A DNA stretch of 64,000 bases, from the NCBI RefSeq assembly GCF_025562755.1, contig NZ_CP103300.1:4341001-4405000 (forward strand), in the 5' to 3' direction. The DNA is from Endozoicomonas euniceicola. GTDB lineage: Bacteria > Pseudomonadota > Gammaproteobacteria > Pseudomonadales > Endozoicomonadaceae. Positions 8,311 through 17,836 of the stretch are shown here, piece after piece. Within the stretch, counting starts at the first letter, position 1, and each line of letters begins with the position of its first letter. Position numbers and translations under genes: made by a program. The notes beneath the pieces are model-generated. The model saw only the letters and a program-made list of their open reading frames with translations. It was not told the DNA's origin and did not search any database.

Positions 8311-9321
8311 ATGTACATTAAAAATAATCAGGAAATCCATTTACAACGCCGTCCGTCAGGTATGCCTGTTGCAGAAGACTTCAAACTGGTTTCAACGCCT
8401 GTTGCGGAAGTGAAAAAAGGTGAAGTGCTGGTCAAAAACCTGTGGATGTCAGTCGACCCCTACATGCGTGGTCGTATGATTGAACGCAAAAGTTATGTAG
8501 CGCCATTTGCACTGGGTGCCGTACTGGAAGGGGGGGCGGTTGGTGAAGTGGTCGAGTCTGATAATCCGGCCTTCACCGTCGGGCAGAAGGTTGCTCACAT
8601 GAGTGGCTGGCGGGAATATTACATCAGCAAGGGCGAAGACCTTCAACCTCTGCCTGAATCTCCGGTTCCTGAGCAGGCGTTTCTCGGCGTACTCGGTATG
8701 CCTGGTATGACCGCCTATACCGGTTTGTTAAAAATTGGCGAACTGAAAGAAGGCGACAATGTTTTTGTTTCCGCCGCTTCTGGTGCCGTGGGGTCGATTG
8801 TCTGCCAGATTGCCAAACTCAAAGGCTGTTTTGTCGTTGGCAGTGTCGGCTCCGACGTTAAGGCTGAGTACCTGACCAGTGAGCTGGGTGTTGACGCAGC
8901 CATTAACTATAAAACCAGCGAAGACCTGTCTGCTGATCTGAAAGCAGCTTGTCCAAACGGAATTGACGTGTATTTTGAAAATGTTGGTGGCGCGCATCTG
9001 GAAGCGGCTCTCAATGTAATGAATGACCATGGACGTATTGCAGTCTGTGGCATGATCGATCAATACAATGCTGAGGCTCCGGTACCGGGCCCGACCAATC
9101 TGGCACAGATTATTATTAAGAAACTCAAGGTTCAGGGCTTTATTGTCTTTGAGCACTGGGATGAATACCCCGCTTTTGTGCAACAAATGAGTCAGTGGAT
9201 TCTTGAAGAAAAGATTCACTATCGGGAAACCGTTTATGAAGGCATTGAGTCTGCGCCTGAAGCCTTTATGGGATTATTTAGCGGCAAAAACACTGGCAAG
9301 ATGCTGGTAAAGCTGGCCTGA
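8311..9321 (+). CDS. zinc-independent medium-chain NADP-dependent oxidoreductase (CurA/LTB4-dehydrogenase type)
   Basis: The 336-aa protein belongs to the MDR branch that reduces activated double bonds of enones or enals with NADPH (YncB/CurA-like). The Rossmann motif ASGAVGSIVCQIAKLKG (about 148-164), the substrate-side motif WMSVDPYMRGRM (~47-58), and YFENVGG near 219 are diagnostic. I start at ATG 8311 because GAGGTG (8300-8305) is a well-spaced ribosome site; the in-frame GTG at 8302 overlaps that site. It is the first gene of an operon with yqhD (10-bp gap) and a GST, which together suggest detoxification of reactive carbonyls. Confidence 0.9.
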   Translation: MYIKNNQEIHLQRRPSGMPVAEDFKLVSTPVAEVKKGEVLVKNLWMSVDPYMRGRMIERKSYVAPFALGAVLEGGAVGEVVESDNPAFTVGQKVAHMSGWREYYISKGEDLQPLPESPVPEQAFLGVLGMPGMTAYTGLLKIGELKEGDNVFVSAASGAVGSIVCQIAKLKGCFVVGSVGSDVKAEYLTSELGVDAAINYKTSEDLSADLKAACPNGIDVYFENVGGAHLEAALNVMNDHGRIAVCGMIDQYNAEAPVPGPTNLAQIIIKKLKVQGFIVFEHWDEYPAFVQQMSQWILEEKIHYRETVYEGIESAPEAFMGLFSGKNTGKMLVKLA

Positions 9322-9331
9322 GAGACGACAA

Positions 9332-10486
9332 ATGAATAACTTTACTTTCCATAATCCGACCCGCATTCATTTTGGTAAAGGTCAGATCGCCACTATTGCC
9401 TCTGAAATACCGGCTGATGCCCGTGTATTAATCACCTATGGTGGCGGTAGCATCAAAAAGAACGGAACTCTTGACCAGGTGCTGAAAGCACTGGAAAACC
9501 ATACAGTACAGATGTTTGGCGGTATTGAGCCAAACCCGACTTACGAAAACCTTATGCAGGCTGTGGAACTGGCTCGCAGGGAAAAGATCGATTTCCTGCT
9601 GGCTGTTGGTGGTGGCTCGGTGATTGACGGCACCAAGTTTATAGCGGCCGCCATTCACTTTGAGGGCGACCCGTGGACCATTCTCAGTGAAGGCGCTGAA
9701 CTGGGCAAAGTGGTACCCGCCGGGAACGTGCTGACCCTGCCCGCAACCGGCTCTGAAAGTAATAGTGGCTCGGTGGTTACCCGCAGGGAAACCAGAGACA
9801 AGCTGGCCTTTTTGAACCCACTGGTTTATCCGCGCTTTGCCGTTCTTGACCCTGAAACCACCTACAGTCTGCCAGCGGGTCAGTCAGCAAACGGGGTCGT
9901 TGACGCTTTTGTCCATATTATGGAGCAGTACCTGACGGTTCGTGACAGCGCTTATGTGCAGGATCGCTATGCAGAAGGCCTGTTAAGCACCCTGATCAGC
10001 GAAGGACCGAAGGTATTAAAGCAACCGGAAGACTATCAGGTTCGCTCCACCATTATGTGGGCTGCCAACCAGGCCTTGAATGGACTGATTGGTCAGGGGG
10101 TTCCCCATGACTGGGCGACTCATATGATTGGTCATGAAATTACAGCCCTGCATGGTGTTGATCATGCCAGAACACTGGCGATTGTCCTGCCATCGCTGAT
10201 GGAAGAAATGCGCGAACAGAAAGCTGAAAAGCTTCTGCAATACGCTGCAAGAGTCTGGGATATTCAGCAGGGGAGTGAGGGCGAAAGGATCAGTCTGGCT
10301 ATCAGTAAAACCCGGAATTTCTTTGAGTCAATGGGAATTAAGACTCGCCTGAGCGATTATGGCATGACACAACAGGATATTCCGATACTGGTTGATCAGC
10401 TGGAAAGGCACGGGATGACAGCACTTGGCGAGAAGAAAAATATAACTCTGGAAGTATCCGGAAAAATATTAAGAAATGCTTTGTAA
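9332..10486 (+). CDS. yqhD: iron-containing NADPH-dependent aldehyde/alcohol dehydrogenase YqhD
   Basis: YqhD reduces short-chain and lipid-peroxidation aldehydes to alcohols with NADPH. The 384-aa protein follows E. coli YqhD along its length: MNNFTFHNPTRIHFGKGQI at the start, LITYGGGSIKKNGTLDQVL, the nucleotide-binding LAVGGGSVIDGTKFIAA, and metal-binding Asp/His residues in NGVVDAFVHIMEQY and in the GHEITALHGVDHARTLAI region. It is the second gene of the LysR-linked operon, preceded by the oxidoreductase and followed by a GST after a 21-bp gap. Confidence 0.95.
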   Translation: MNNFTFHNPTRIHFGKGQIATIASEIPADARVLITYGGGSIKKNGTLDQVLKALENHTVQMFGGIEPNPTYENLMQAVELARREKIDFLLAVGGGSVIDGTKFIAAAIHFEGDPWTILSEGAELGKVVPAGNVLTLPATGSESNSGSVVTRRETRDKLAFLNPLVYPRFAVLDPETTYSLPAGQSANGVVDAFVHIMEQYLTVRDSAYVQDRYAEGLLSTLISEGPKVLKQPEDYQVRSTIMWAANQALNGLIGQGVPHDWATHMIGHEITALHGVDHARTLAIVLPSLMEEMREQKAEKLLQYAARVWDIQQGSEGERISLAISKTRNFFESMGIKTRLSDYGMTQQDIPILVDQLERHGMTALGEKKNITLEVSGKILRNAL

Positions 10487-10507
10487 TAACAACCCAGGAG
10501 TATAATT

Positions 10508-11113
10508 ATGATAAAAATTCATCATCTGAAGCAGTCACGATCCACCCGTATTATCTGGTTACTGGAAGAGCTGGGAGTTGAATACACCGTCGTCTCTTAT
10601 GACCGGGACCCGGCTACCCGGCTGGCTCCGGCTGAGATGCGGAAGATTCACCCACTGGGTAAGGCTCCCATTGTCGAAATAAACGACAATGTAATGGTTG
10701 AGTCCGCAGCGATTATTGAGTACCTGCTCGACCAGTATGCCCCTGATTCTCTGCGCCCTGCAAAAACAGACGCTGATTACCCTGACTATTTGCAGTGGCT
10801 GCATTTTGCCGAAGGCTCTGCGATGCTGCCGGTTATACTCAACCTGTTTCTGGGCAGTATTGAAGATAAAAGCGCACCTGTATTTGGCTATGCACATAAA
10901 GAAGCCGAACTGGATTTTAGTTACATCAACCAGACACTGGCTGATTCCAGTTATTTCTGCGGTAAAGACTTTACCGCTGCTGATATTATGATGAGTACAG
11001 CCTTGATGCTTGCTCAGATGCAGGGAATTATTGCCGGTTATCCACATATTCAGGCTTACCTGAAGCGTATTCAACAACGTCCCGCCTTTATTAAGGCCGC
11101 ATCGTTTGACTGA
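10508..11113 (+). CDS. glutathione S-transferase
   Basis: The 201-aa protein has the GST N-terminal thioredoxin-fold domain (about 1-80), including HHLKQSRSTRIIWLLEELG with its Ser/Arg glutathione-site pattern, LGKAPIVEI with the cis-Pro, and ESAAIIEYLLDQY. A helical C-terminal domain contains the N-capping motif FTAADIMMSTAL. It closes the operon with the enal reductase-like enzyme and YqhD, consistent with conjugation of electrophiles. AGGAG lies 7 nt before the ATG. Confidence 0.92.
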   Translation: MIKIHHLKQSRSTRIIWLLEELGVEYTVVSYDRDPATRLAPAEMRKIHPLGKAPIVEINDNVMVESAAIIEYLLDQYAPDSLRPAKTDADYPDYLQWLHFAEGSAMLPVILNLFLGSIEDKSAPVFGYAHKEAELDFSYINQTLADSSYFCGKDFTAADIMMSTALMLAQMQGIIAGYPHIQAYLKRIQQRPAFIKAASFD

Positions 11114-11117
11114 TCTC

Positions 11118-11150
11118 AGAAGGGGGAGGGTTGTGACTCCCCCCTTCTTT
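11118..11150 (+). terminator. terminator after the GST gene
   Basis: AAGGGGGAG (11120-11128) pairs with CTCCCCCCTT (11137-11146) across an 8-nt loop, followed by CTTT. It lies 7 bp after the GST stop. The next ~265 bases to the malic enzyme show no ORF and only AT-rich promoter-like sequence. Confidence 0.75.
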
Positions 11151-11415
11151 CCAGCTTGATTTATCGGTTGTTCCCGCATCCTAAAAAAGCATGACTCGTA
11201 AAAGTTGGTGAAATTGTATTTAAACCGTTGCAGTGATAAGTAATTCGGTTCCATTTCGTGGAATTTGATCTGTATATATACTTTTCTTAACCAACCTGAG
11301 CTTGTTCGCAAAATGGGGTTCCTATATTCTGCCTTTTCGATATCAATCAAAGTAATTTGAACTTTTCGTTGATTGAAGCTCTCCCTGTTCTTGAGTAGGT
11401 TGGACCAGAAACATT

Positions 11416-12666
11416 ATGAAGCAAGCGGCTCTTGATTATCACGCTCTCCCTAAACCCGGCAAAATTGAAATTGCGCTGACCAAATCAGCGGAAACGGCCA
11501 GAGACCTTTCCCTGGCCTACAGTCCGGGTGTTGCGGAGCCTGTACGTGAAATCGCTGCTGATCCTGAAAACGCTTACAAATACACCGGCAAAGGCAACCT
11601 GGTGGCGGTCATCAGTAATGGGTCCGCTATTCTGGGGCTGGGTAATCTTGGCGCTCTGGCGAGTAAACCGGTGATGGAAGGTAAGGCGTTGCTGTTTAAA
11701 CGCTTTGCCGGTGTAGACTCCATTGATATTGAAGTGGAATCAGAAAGTGCTCAGGCGTTTATTGATACCGTAAAACGTATTGCCTGTAGTTTCGGCGGAA
11801 TCAATCTTGAAGATATTAAAGCACCAGAGTGTTTTGAAATTGAACGACGCCTGATAGAAGAATGCGACATCCCGGTATTCCATGATGACCAGCACGGAAC
11901 CGCCATTGTAACGGCTGCCGGTATGTTGAATGCACTGGATATTGCCGGCAAAAAAATAGAAGAAGCCAAAATGGTTTGCCTGGGGGCTGGCTCTGCGGCC
12001 ATTGCCTGTGTCAAATTGCTGATCAGCTGTGGCATGCGACCGGAAAACATTCTGATGCTGGACAGTAAAGGGGTTATCCACACTGGCCGTGATGACCTGA
12101 ACCAGTACAAAGCCCTGTTTGCAGTAGACACCGACCGTCGTCAACTGGATGATGCTATTGTGGGTGCCGATGCGTTTCTTGGGCTTTCCGGCCCTAACCT
12201 GCTGTCTGCCGAACAGCTGCAAACCATGGCAGAGCATCCGATTGTCTTTGCCTGTGCTAACCCTGATCCTGAAATTCATCCTGAAGTGGCGAAGGCAGCT
12301 CGTTCTGATGTGATTATGGCGACCGGCCGTTCTGATTTCCCCAATCAGGTCAACAATGTTCTGGGCTTCCCGTTTATTTTCCGAGGCGCACTGGATGTAC
12401 GCGCGACCCGCATTAACGAAGCCATGAAAGTGGCAGCGGTGAATGCGATTCGGGATCTGGCAAAAGAGGAAGTGCCACAGGAAGTCATGGATGCATACGA
12501 CGGTATCCAGCTAAGTTTCGGACCGGGCTATATTATTCCAAAGCCAACCGATCCCCGCTTGTTGGGTAAGGTGTCTGCGGCAGTCGCTGAGGCAGCCATT
12601 GAGAGTGGCGTGGCGAAGCTGGGGTATCCGGCGCATTATCCGCTGACGTCTCTGGATGACGTTTGA
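11416..12666 (+). CDS. malic enzyme (oxaloacetate-decarboxylating), short form
   Basis: This 416-aa enzyme converts malate to pyruvate and CO2 with reduction of NAD(P)+. It has the malic N-domain (SLAYSPGVAEPVREIAADPE near 32-51, NGSAILGLGNLGALASKPVM near 68-87, and VFHDDQHGTAIV with metal-binding Asp near 153-164) and the NAD-binding MVCLGAGSAAIACVKLL near 186-202. It lacks the C-terminal phosphotransacetylase-like domain of long MaeB enzymes. Cofactor preference cannot be read from sequence. It converges with mrcA. Confidence 0.93.
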   Translation: MKQAALDYHALPKPGKIEIALTKSAETARDLSLAYSPGVAEPVREIAADPENAYKYTGKGNLVAVISNGSAILGLGNLGALASKPVMEGKALLFKRFAGVDSIDIEVESESAQAFIDTVKRIACSFGGINLEDIKAPECFEIERRLIEECDIPVFHDDQHGTAIVTAAGMLNALDIAGKKIEEAKMVCLGAGSAAIACVKLLISCGMRPENILMLDSKGVIHTGRDDLNQYKALFAVDTDRRQLDDAIVGADAFLGLSGPNLLSAEQLQTMAEHPIVFACANPDPEIHPEVAKAARSDVIMATGRSDFPNQVNNVLGFPFIFRGALDVRATRINEAMKVAAVNAIRDLAKEEVPQEVMDAYDGIQLSFGPGYIIPKPTDPRLLGKVSAAVAEAAIESGVAKLGYPAHYPLTSLDDV

Positions 12667-12690
12667 TCTTTCCGCACAGCTTGCTGCACA

Positions 12691-12758
12691 TTACTCCGGG
12701 TTAACCTGATACCCGATACCCCGGAGTAGTTTGTTGGACGCCAATGGATTGGCGTCCA
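12691..12758. terminator. two hairpins between convergent malic enzyme and mrcA genes
   Basis: TTACTCCGGG (12691-12700) can pair with CCCCGGAGTA (12719-12728). A perfect 11-bp stem, TGGACGCCAAT (12735-12745) with ATTGGCGTCCA (12748-12758), follows. Neither has a strong T run, so termination function is likely from position but not certain. Confidence 0.5.
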
Positions 12759-12773
12759 CAATAATGGTAAAAA

Positions 12774-15302
12774 TCAGAACAAATCTTCAGGCTTAAACGA
12801 CTGCTCAATATCATTCAGGGAAGGGATAGAGCCTTCGCTCACGGAAGTTGGGGCTTTTTCCTGACGAAAGATTTCAAAAATAGCGTTTTTATCCCCCTGT
12901 CGTGCAAGGCGACCGGTTTTTGGATCAATTCGCAGTGACACCATGCCGTCGGGTTGTGGCAGGCGTTGTTCTGGTTTGCCATCAAGAGCGACCTTCATAA
13001 AGTCAATCCAGACTGGCAGAGCAGCGTTTCCGCCGTATTCCCAGCGACCGAGTGTCGTGTAATCGTCCATGCCAATCCAGACGCTGGTCAGCACTTCCGG
13101 ATTAAAACCGACAAACCATGCATCCTTACTGTCGTTGGTAGTACCGGTTTTACCAGCAATATCATGGCGTTTCAGCGCCTGGGCACGACGGCCAGTACCT
13201 TTCCAGATGACGTCACTCATGATGTCGTTGATGATGTAGTTCACCCGCGGGTCCATCACCTGTTCAGCGGGTGTGATGCGCTGGGTATCGGGTTCGCCGG
13301 TCAGGTCAACGATATGGTTATCCTGATCACCCCGGGCAAGGATGATGGCTGAACCGGAGTCAGCTTCAGGCACTTCTGTTTGCTCAGTTGTTTGCTCCTG
13401 AGGATTGTCCAGCAAGTCTTCACATTCAGGGCAGGCCGTTTCAGGGGAAGCCCTGAACAGCACTTCATCCACGGTCTCAACACGATCAATCAGATAGGGG
13501 CTGACTTTATAACCGCCATTGGCAATGGTGGCGTAACCAGCGGTCAGCTGCAACGGTGTCAGGGATACGTTACCCAGAGCCAGGCTGAGATTTCGCTCCA
13601 TTGTACCGTCTTCGAAACCCAGACTTTCCAGGAAGTTAATGGTTCGGTTGATGCCGATTTCCCGCAGCAGTCGAATAGAGATCAGGTTGCGGGAGCGGTA
13701 CAGACCTTCCCGCAGGCGCGTTGGGCCATTGAACTTCATGTTGTCGTTGTTTGGACGCCAGGTGCCTTCCAGTCCCTTGTCAGCAAATACTATGGGAGCG
13801 TCGTTAATCATGGTGGCAGCGGTCAGACCTTCATGGATGGCAGCAGCGTAAACAAACGGCTTGAACGATGACCCCGCCTGCCTGACAGCCTGGGTTGAAC
13901 GGTTATACATGCTGTCGAAGAAGTTAAAGCCACCCACCAGGGACAGGATGGCTCCGTTCTTTGGGTTCATGGATATCAGTGATGACTGGGCTTCAGGATC
14001 CTGGCTCAAACGATAGCGACCATCCGGCATTTTACGCACCAGAATCAGGTCTCCGGCTTTTAACACGTCGCCTGCGGACTTGGGGTCGTAACCAAAAGCA
14101 TTCACGTTAATGAAACGCTTTGCCCAGTTCAGGTTGTCCCAATCAATGACGTCAACTTCGTCATTGCGCAGCAGAATATGAGCCGTTTTGTCTTCAACGG
14201 CAGTGACCACCGCTGGCATAAGAATTCTATTGGAACGAGCGTTTTTCAGAGCCTCTTTCCAGACATCAACGTTAGACTGAATCTCACTGTTATTGATTTC
14301 CAGGTTTTGGTCTGCTTCGTTGAGGTTGGTAACAGGGCCCCGGTAACCGTGTCGTTCTGTGTAGGCAAACAGACCATCGACCACTACCTGGTTTGCGGTT
14401 TCCTGCAGGGAGCTGTCAACTGTCGTGTAAATCTGAAATCCTTCGGTATAAGCTTCAGGGCCATACCTTTCAATCATTTCCTGACGAACCATTTCTGCTA
14501 CATACGGCGCTTGTAGTTCAATGCGGGAGCCGTGATAGCGGGCAGTTACTGGCTGACTGACTGCTGTCTGGTAGTTGTTGTTGTCGATATAGCCAAGGTC
14601 CAGCATGCGCCCGAGAATCCAGTTGCGGCGAATCAGGGCTCTGTCAGGGTCGTTGATCGGGTTATAGCGGGAGGGAGCTTTTGGCAGTCCGGCGATCATA
14701 GCCAGCTGAGCCAGGTTCAGTTCATTAATAGACTGTCCATAATACACTTGGGCGGCCGCCTCAACGCCGTAGGCACGGTTGCCCAGGTAAATTTTATTCA
14801 GGTACAGTTCAAGGATTTCAGACTTGTTGAGCTCTCGCTCGATCTGTAAAGCCAGCAGTATTTCATTGAATTTACGGGAGAAAACCCGTTCATGACTCAA
14901 AAAGAAGTTTTTCGCCACCTGCATCGTAATAGTGCTGCCGCCTGACTGAATGCTGCCGGTGGATACCAGCTGCACGGCCGCACGCATCAGACCGACAATA
15001 TCAACGCCAGGGTGGGAGTAGAACCGGTCATCTTCAGCAGCCATAAACGCCCGAACCAGAAACTCAGGGGTTTCTTCAATGCGAACCGGCGTACGACGCT
15101 TTTCACCGAACTCGGCCAGCAGCTTCTCGTCACGGGTATAAACCCGCAGGGGCGTTTGCAGGTGAACATCCCGCAGGGTTTCAACAGATGGCAGGGAAGG
15201 GCTCAGGTACAGATAGGCACTGGCTGCGATCAGCAGCACACCACCACCACCGGCAAGGCCACTCCATAGTAAGAATTTTAAAAATTTAACCATTCGCTTC
15301 AT
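12774..15302 (-). CDS. mrcA: penicillin-binding protein 1A (bifunctional class A PBP)
   Basis: PBP1A polymerises and cross-links peptidoglycan at the inner membrane's periplasmic face. The 842-aa protein has an N-terminal membrane anchor (about 8-32), a GT51 glycosyltransferase domain with AAEDDRFYSHPGVD (catalytic Glu) and GGSTITMQVAKNFF, an OB-like insert, and a transpeptidase domain with the active-site Ser in SSFKPFVYAA (SxxK), YRSRN (SxN) and KTGTT (KTG). It is divergent from pilM, an arrangement conserved in pseudomonads and relatives. The 292-bp gap to pilM shows AT-rich promoter-like sequence and no ORF. Confidence 0.96.
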   Translation of the reverse strand: MKRMVKFLKFLLWSGLAGGGGVLLIAASAYLYLSPSLPSVETLRDVHLQTPLRVYTRDEKLLAEFGEKRRTPVRIEETPEFLVRAFMAAEDDRFYSHPGVDIVGLMRAAVQLVSTGSIQSGGSTITMQVAKNFFLSHERVFSRKFNEILLALQIERELNKSEILELYLNKIYLGNRAYGVEAAAQVYYGQSINELNLAQLAMIAGLPKAPSRYNPINDPDRALIRRNWILGRMLDLGYIDNNNYQTAVSQPVTARYHGSRIELQAPYVAEMVRQEMIERYGPEAYTEGFQIYTTVDSSLQETANQVVVDGLFAYTERHGYRGPVTNLNEADQNLEINNSEIQSNVDVWKEALKNARSNRILMPAVVTAVEDKTAHILLRNDEVDVIDWDNLNWAKRFINVNAFGYDPKSAGDVLKAGDLILVRKMPDGRYRLSQDPEAQSSLISMNPKNGAILSLVGGFNFFDSMYNRSTQAVRQAGSSFKPFVYAAAIHEGLTAATMINDAPIVFADKGLEGTWRPNNDNMKFNGPTRLREGLYRSRNLISIRLLREIGINRTINFLESLGFEDGTMERNLSLALGNVSLTPLQLTAGYATIANGGYKVSPYLIDRVETVDEVLFRASPETACPECEDLLDNPQEQTTEQTEVPEADSGSAIILARGDQDNHIVDLTGEPDTQRITPAEQVMDPRVNYIINDIMSDVIWKGTGRRAQALKRHDIAGKTGTTNDSKDAWFVGFNPEVLTSVWIGMDDYTTLGRWEYGGNAALPVWIDFMKVALDGKPEQRLPQPDGMVSLRIDPKTGRLARQGDKNAIFEIFRQEKAPTSVSEGSIPSLNDIEQSFKPEDLF

Positions 15303-15594
15303 TCTGCCGGAACATCCAGTTTATCTGAGCCTCTCAGCTCATTGAGCCGATCCTGTGGGAGCATTATAAAGGTAAAATACCCTGATGCCCTATAAAACGG
15401 GGAAGTTTACTTTACCCTGAAATTATTTTGACGATGTTAACCGGTAGTTGTGGAGGTTGGTGTCCGTAGCTGTCACATTCCGGTGAGGTCAGGGTGTGTA
15501 ACAGGCTTTGAATCTTTCGGAAATTGCGGAAAAGCAAATACTGATATTTAATTGAAACTATACCCCTTATAACAAATGAACAGGGATCAGATCC

Positions 15595-16659
15595 GTGTTA
15601 GGACTGTTCAAAAATAAATCCAGCTCTGTCCTGGGCATCGATATCAGTTCGACGTCTGTTAAAGTTCTTGAACTCAGCCGCAGTGGTGATAAGTACCGTG
15701 TTGAAGCCTTTGGTGAGCAACCTCTGGCACCGGGTGCTGTCGTCGAAAATAATATTCAGGAAACAGAAGCGGTGGGTGAAGCCATTGCCAAAGCCGTTGC
15801 CCATTCCCGTTCTGGTGTTAAAAACGCGGCTATTGCGGTATCCGGTTCAGCAGTGATCACAAAAACCATTGAAATGGACGCTTCTCTCAGTGATGACGAG
15901 ATGGAATCCCAGATTGCGGTAGAGGCAGACCAGTACATTCCCTACGCACTGGACGAAGTGGCTATTGATTTTGAAGTGCTGGGCCTTAAAGAAAAAAATC
16001 CGGAGCGTGCTGAAGTGCTGCTGGCAGCCTGCCGCCGGGATAATGTTGAGCTGCGCGAGACAGCGCTGGAAGCGGCTGGTTTGAAAGCAAAGGTGGTGGA
16101 TGTTGAAGCGTTTGCCATGGAGCGTATTTTTGAATTGCTGGAAGATGTACTGGAGTTGCCGGAAGATGATCCGGTAGTGGCCATTATCGATATTGGTGCC
16201 AGCAACACTTCCCTTAATGTCCTCAGTAAAGGTCAGAATATTTACACCCGTGAACAGTTGTTTGGTGGCCGTCAACTGACGGATGAGATTCAGAGAAGGT
16301 ATGGGCTGGAGCCTGAGGAAGCGGAACAGGCCAAATGTAAGGGCGGATTGCCCGGAGATTATGAATCTGAAGTGCTGGAACCTTTTAAGGAAGCCGTTAT
16401 CCAGCAGGTTTCCCGCTCCCTTCAGTTCTTTTACTCTGCCACCCGGTTTAATGATGTTGACGCCATCATTCTTGCAGGCGGCTCCTCTTCCCTGAACGGT
16501 CTTGCGGCTTTGATGCAGGACAAGCTGGGTACGCAAACCATTGTTGCCAACCCATTCGCAAAAATGTCAGTAGCCGGAAAAGTGGATGCCAGCCGACTGG
16601 CTTCTAACGCTCCGGCGCTTGCTATTGCCTGCGGGTTAGCCATGAGGAGCTTTGACTGA
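15595..16659 (+). CDS. pilM: type IV pilus inner-membrane platform protein PilM
   Basis: PilM is a cytoplasmic actin/FtsA-like ATPase that binds the N-terminal tail of PilN in the alignment subcomplex. The 354-aa protein begins MLGLFKNKSSSVLGIDISST, with a phosphate-binding loop in GIDISSTSVKVLEL. It also shows AIIDIGASNTSLNVL near 194-208 and IILAGGSSSLNGL near 292-304. The start is GTG at 15595, preceded by AGGGAT; no better in-frame ATG exists. It is the first gene of the translationally coupled pilMNOP operon. Confidence 0.95.
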   Translation: MLGLFKNKSSSVLGIDISSTSVKVLELSRSGDKYRVEAFGEQPLAPGAVVENNIQETEAVGEAIAKAVAHSRSGVKNAAIAVSGSAVITKTIEMDASLSDDEMESQIAVEADQYIPYALDEVAIDFEVLGLKEKNPERAEVLLAACRRDNVELRETALEAAGLKAKVVDVEAFAMERIFELLEDVLELPEDDPVVAIIDIGASNTSLNVLSKGQNIYTREQLFGGRQLTDEIQRRYGLEPEEAEQAKCKGGLPGDYESEVLEPFKEAVIQQVSRSLQFFYSATRFNDVDAIILAGGSSSLNGLAALMQDKLGTQTIVANPFAKMSVAGKVDASRLASNAPALAIACGLAMRSFD

Positions 16660-17225
16660 TGGCCAGAATCAACCTGCTGCCCTGGCGGGAACAGCTCAGG
16701 GAAGAACGGAAGAAGCGGTTTCTCACTGCAATGGCTATAAGCGCCATGATTGGCGGCGCTGTCATTTTTACTGGCGACCTGATGATCAGAGGCTCTGTCG
16801 ATGCCCAGACCAGTCGCAACCAGTATCTGAACAGTCATATAACGAAGCTCGACAAGGGCATTGCCGAACTCAAAGACCTTCGAAAAAAACGTGGACAATT
16901 GCTGGAACGTATGAAAGTTATTCAGGGCCTGCAGGGTAACCGGCCTGTTAGTGTTCGGGTTTTTGATCAGCTGGTCAGAGTGGTGCCTAAGGGGGTTTAT
17001 TTCAAAAAAGTTTCTTTGGAAGGCAGTACGTTGAAACTGGTCGGGATTGCCGAGTCTAATAACCAAATCTCTGCCCTGATGCGTAATTTTAACAGCTCTG
17101 ACTGGTTTACCGATCCTAACCTGACGGCTGTCAGAAAAGTCAAAGCTAACGGTGAACGACAGAATGAGTTTGATCTGACCATTCAGCAAACGACTCCGGA
17201 CTCTGATGAGGGTGACAGATCATGA
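16659..17225 (+). CDS. pilN: type IV pilus assembly protein PilN
   Basis: PilN is a bitopic inner-membrane protein that links PilM to PilO. The 188-aa protein starts with the conserved MARINLLPWREQLREERKK, the segment that docks on PilM, followed by a transmembrane helix (about 24-42), a coiled coil and a ferredoxin-like periplasmic domain. Its ATG overlaps the pilM stop (TGATG), indicating coupled translation. Confidence 0.94.
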   Translation: MARINLLPWREQLREERKKRFLTAMAISAMIGGAVIFTGDLMIRGSVDAQTSRNQYLNSHITKLDKGIAELKDLRKKRGQLLERMKVIQGLQGNRPVSVRVFDQLVRVVPKGVYFKKVSLEGSTLKLVGIAESNNQISALMRNFNSSDWFTDPNLTAVRKVKANGERQNEFDLTIQQTTPDSDEGDRS

Positions 17226-17836
17226 ATATTGCTGAATCCATGAAAAAGCTGAATGATTTGAATCTGTCGGATCTGGATTTTGAAAATCTGGGTGCCTGGC
17301 CCCTGCCGGTTCGAATCATTGCCTGCCTTCTGGTTCTGCTGTTGGTTGTTCTTCTTGGGTATCAGTTTCATTTGAGCGGGCTGCAAACCCAGCTTGATCG
17401 GGAAGTCGCTAAAGAGAAAAAACTTAAAGAGCAATTTCGGACCAAAGCGTTTCAATCAGCAAACCTGGGAGCTTATCGGGAGCAGATGCGACAGATAGAG
17501 GACTCTTTTGGTGCGCTGGTCAGGCAGTTACCAAGTGATACAGAAGTGCCGGGATTATTAGAAGACATTACCTTCACAGGTCGGGGAGCGGGATTGCAGT
17601 TTGAAGCCATCAAGTTGCAGCCAGAAAAAACGTCTGAGTTTTATATTGAACTGCCCATCAGCATTACAGTGAAAGGGAATTACCACGATCTGGGCAGTTT
17701 TGTCAGCGGGGTCGCCAGTCTGCCAAGAATTGTCACTCTGCACGATTTTTCCATCGACCCGTTGCCTGATAGCAATAAGTTGAAAATGGATATTCTGGCC
17801 AGAACTTATCGCTACAACGATAAGGAGACAGAATGA
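17222..17836 (+). CDS. pilO: type IV pilus assembly protein PilO
   Basis: PilO pairs with PilN as a periplasmic heterodimer in the alignment complex. The 204-aa protein has an N-terminal cytoplasmic segment, a transmembrane helix (about 31-49, IIACLLVLLLVVLLGYQF), a coiled coil to ~95, and a C-terminal ferredoxin-like domain with FYIELPISITVKGNYHDLG. It overlaps pilN by 4 bp (ATGA). Confidence 0.94.
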   Translation: MNIAESMKKLNDLNLSDLDFENLGAWPLPVRIIACLLVLLLVVLLGYQFHLSGLQTQLDREVAKEKKLKEQFRTKAFQSANLGAYREQMRQIEDSFGALVRQLPSDTEVPGLLEDITFTGRGAGLQFEAIKLQPEKTSEFYIELPISITVKGNYHDLGSFVSGVASLPRIVTLHDFSIDPLPDSNKLKMDILARTYRYNDKETE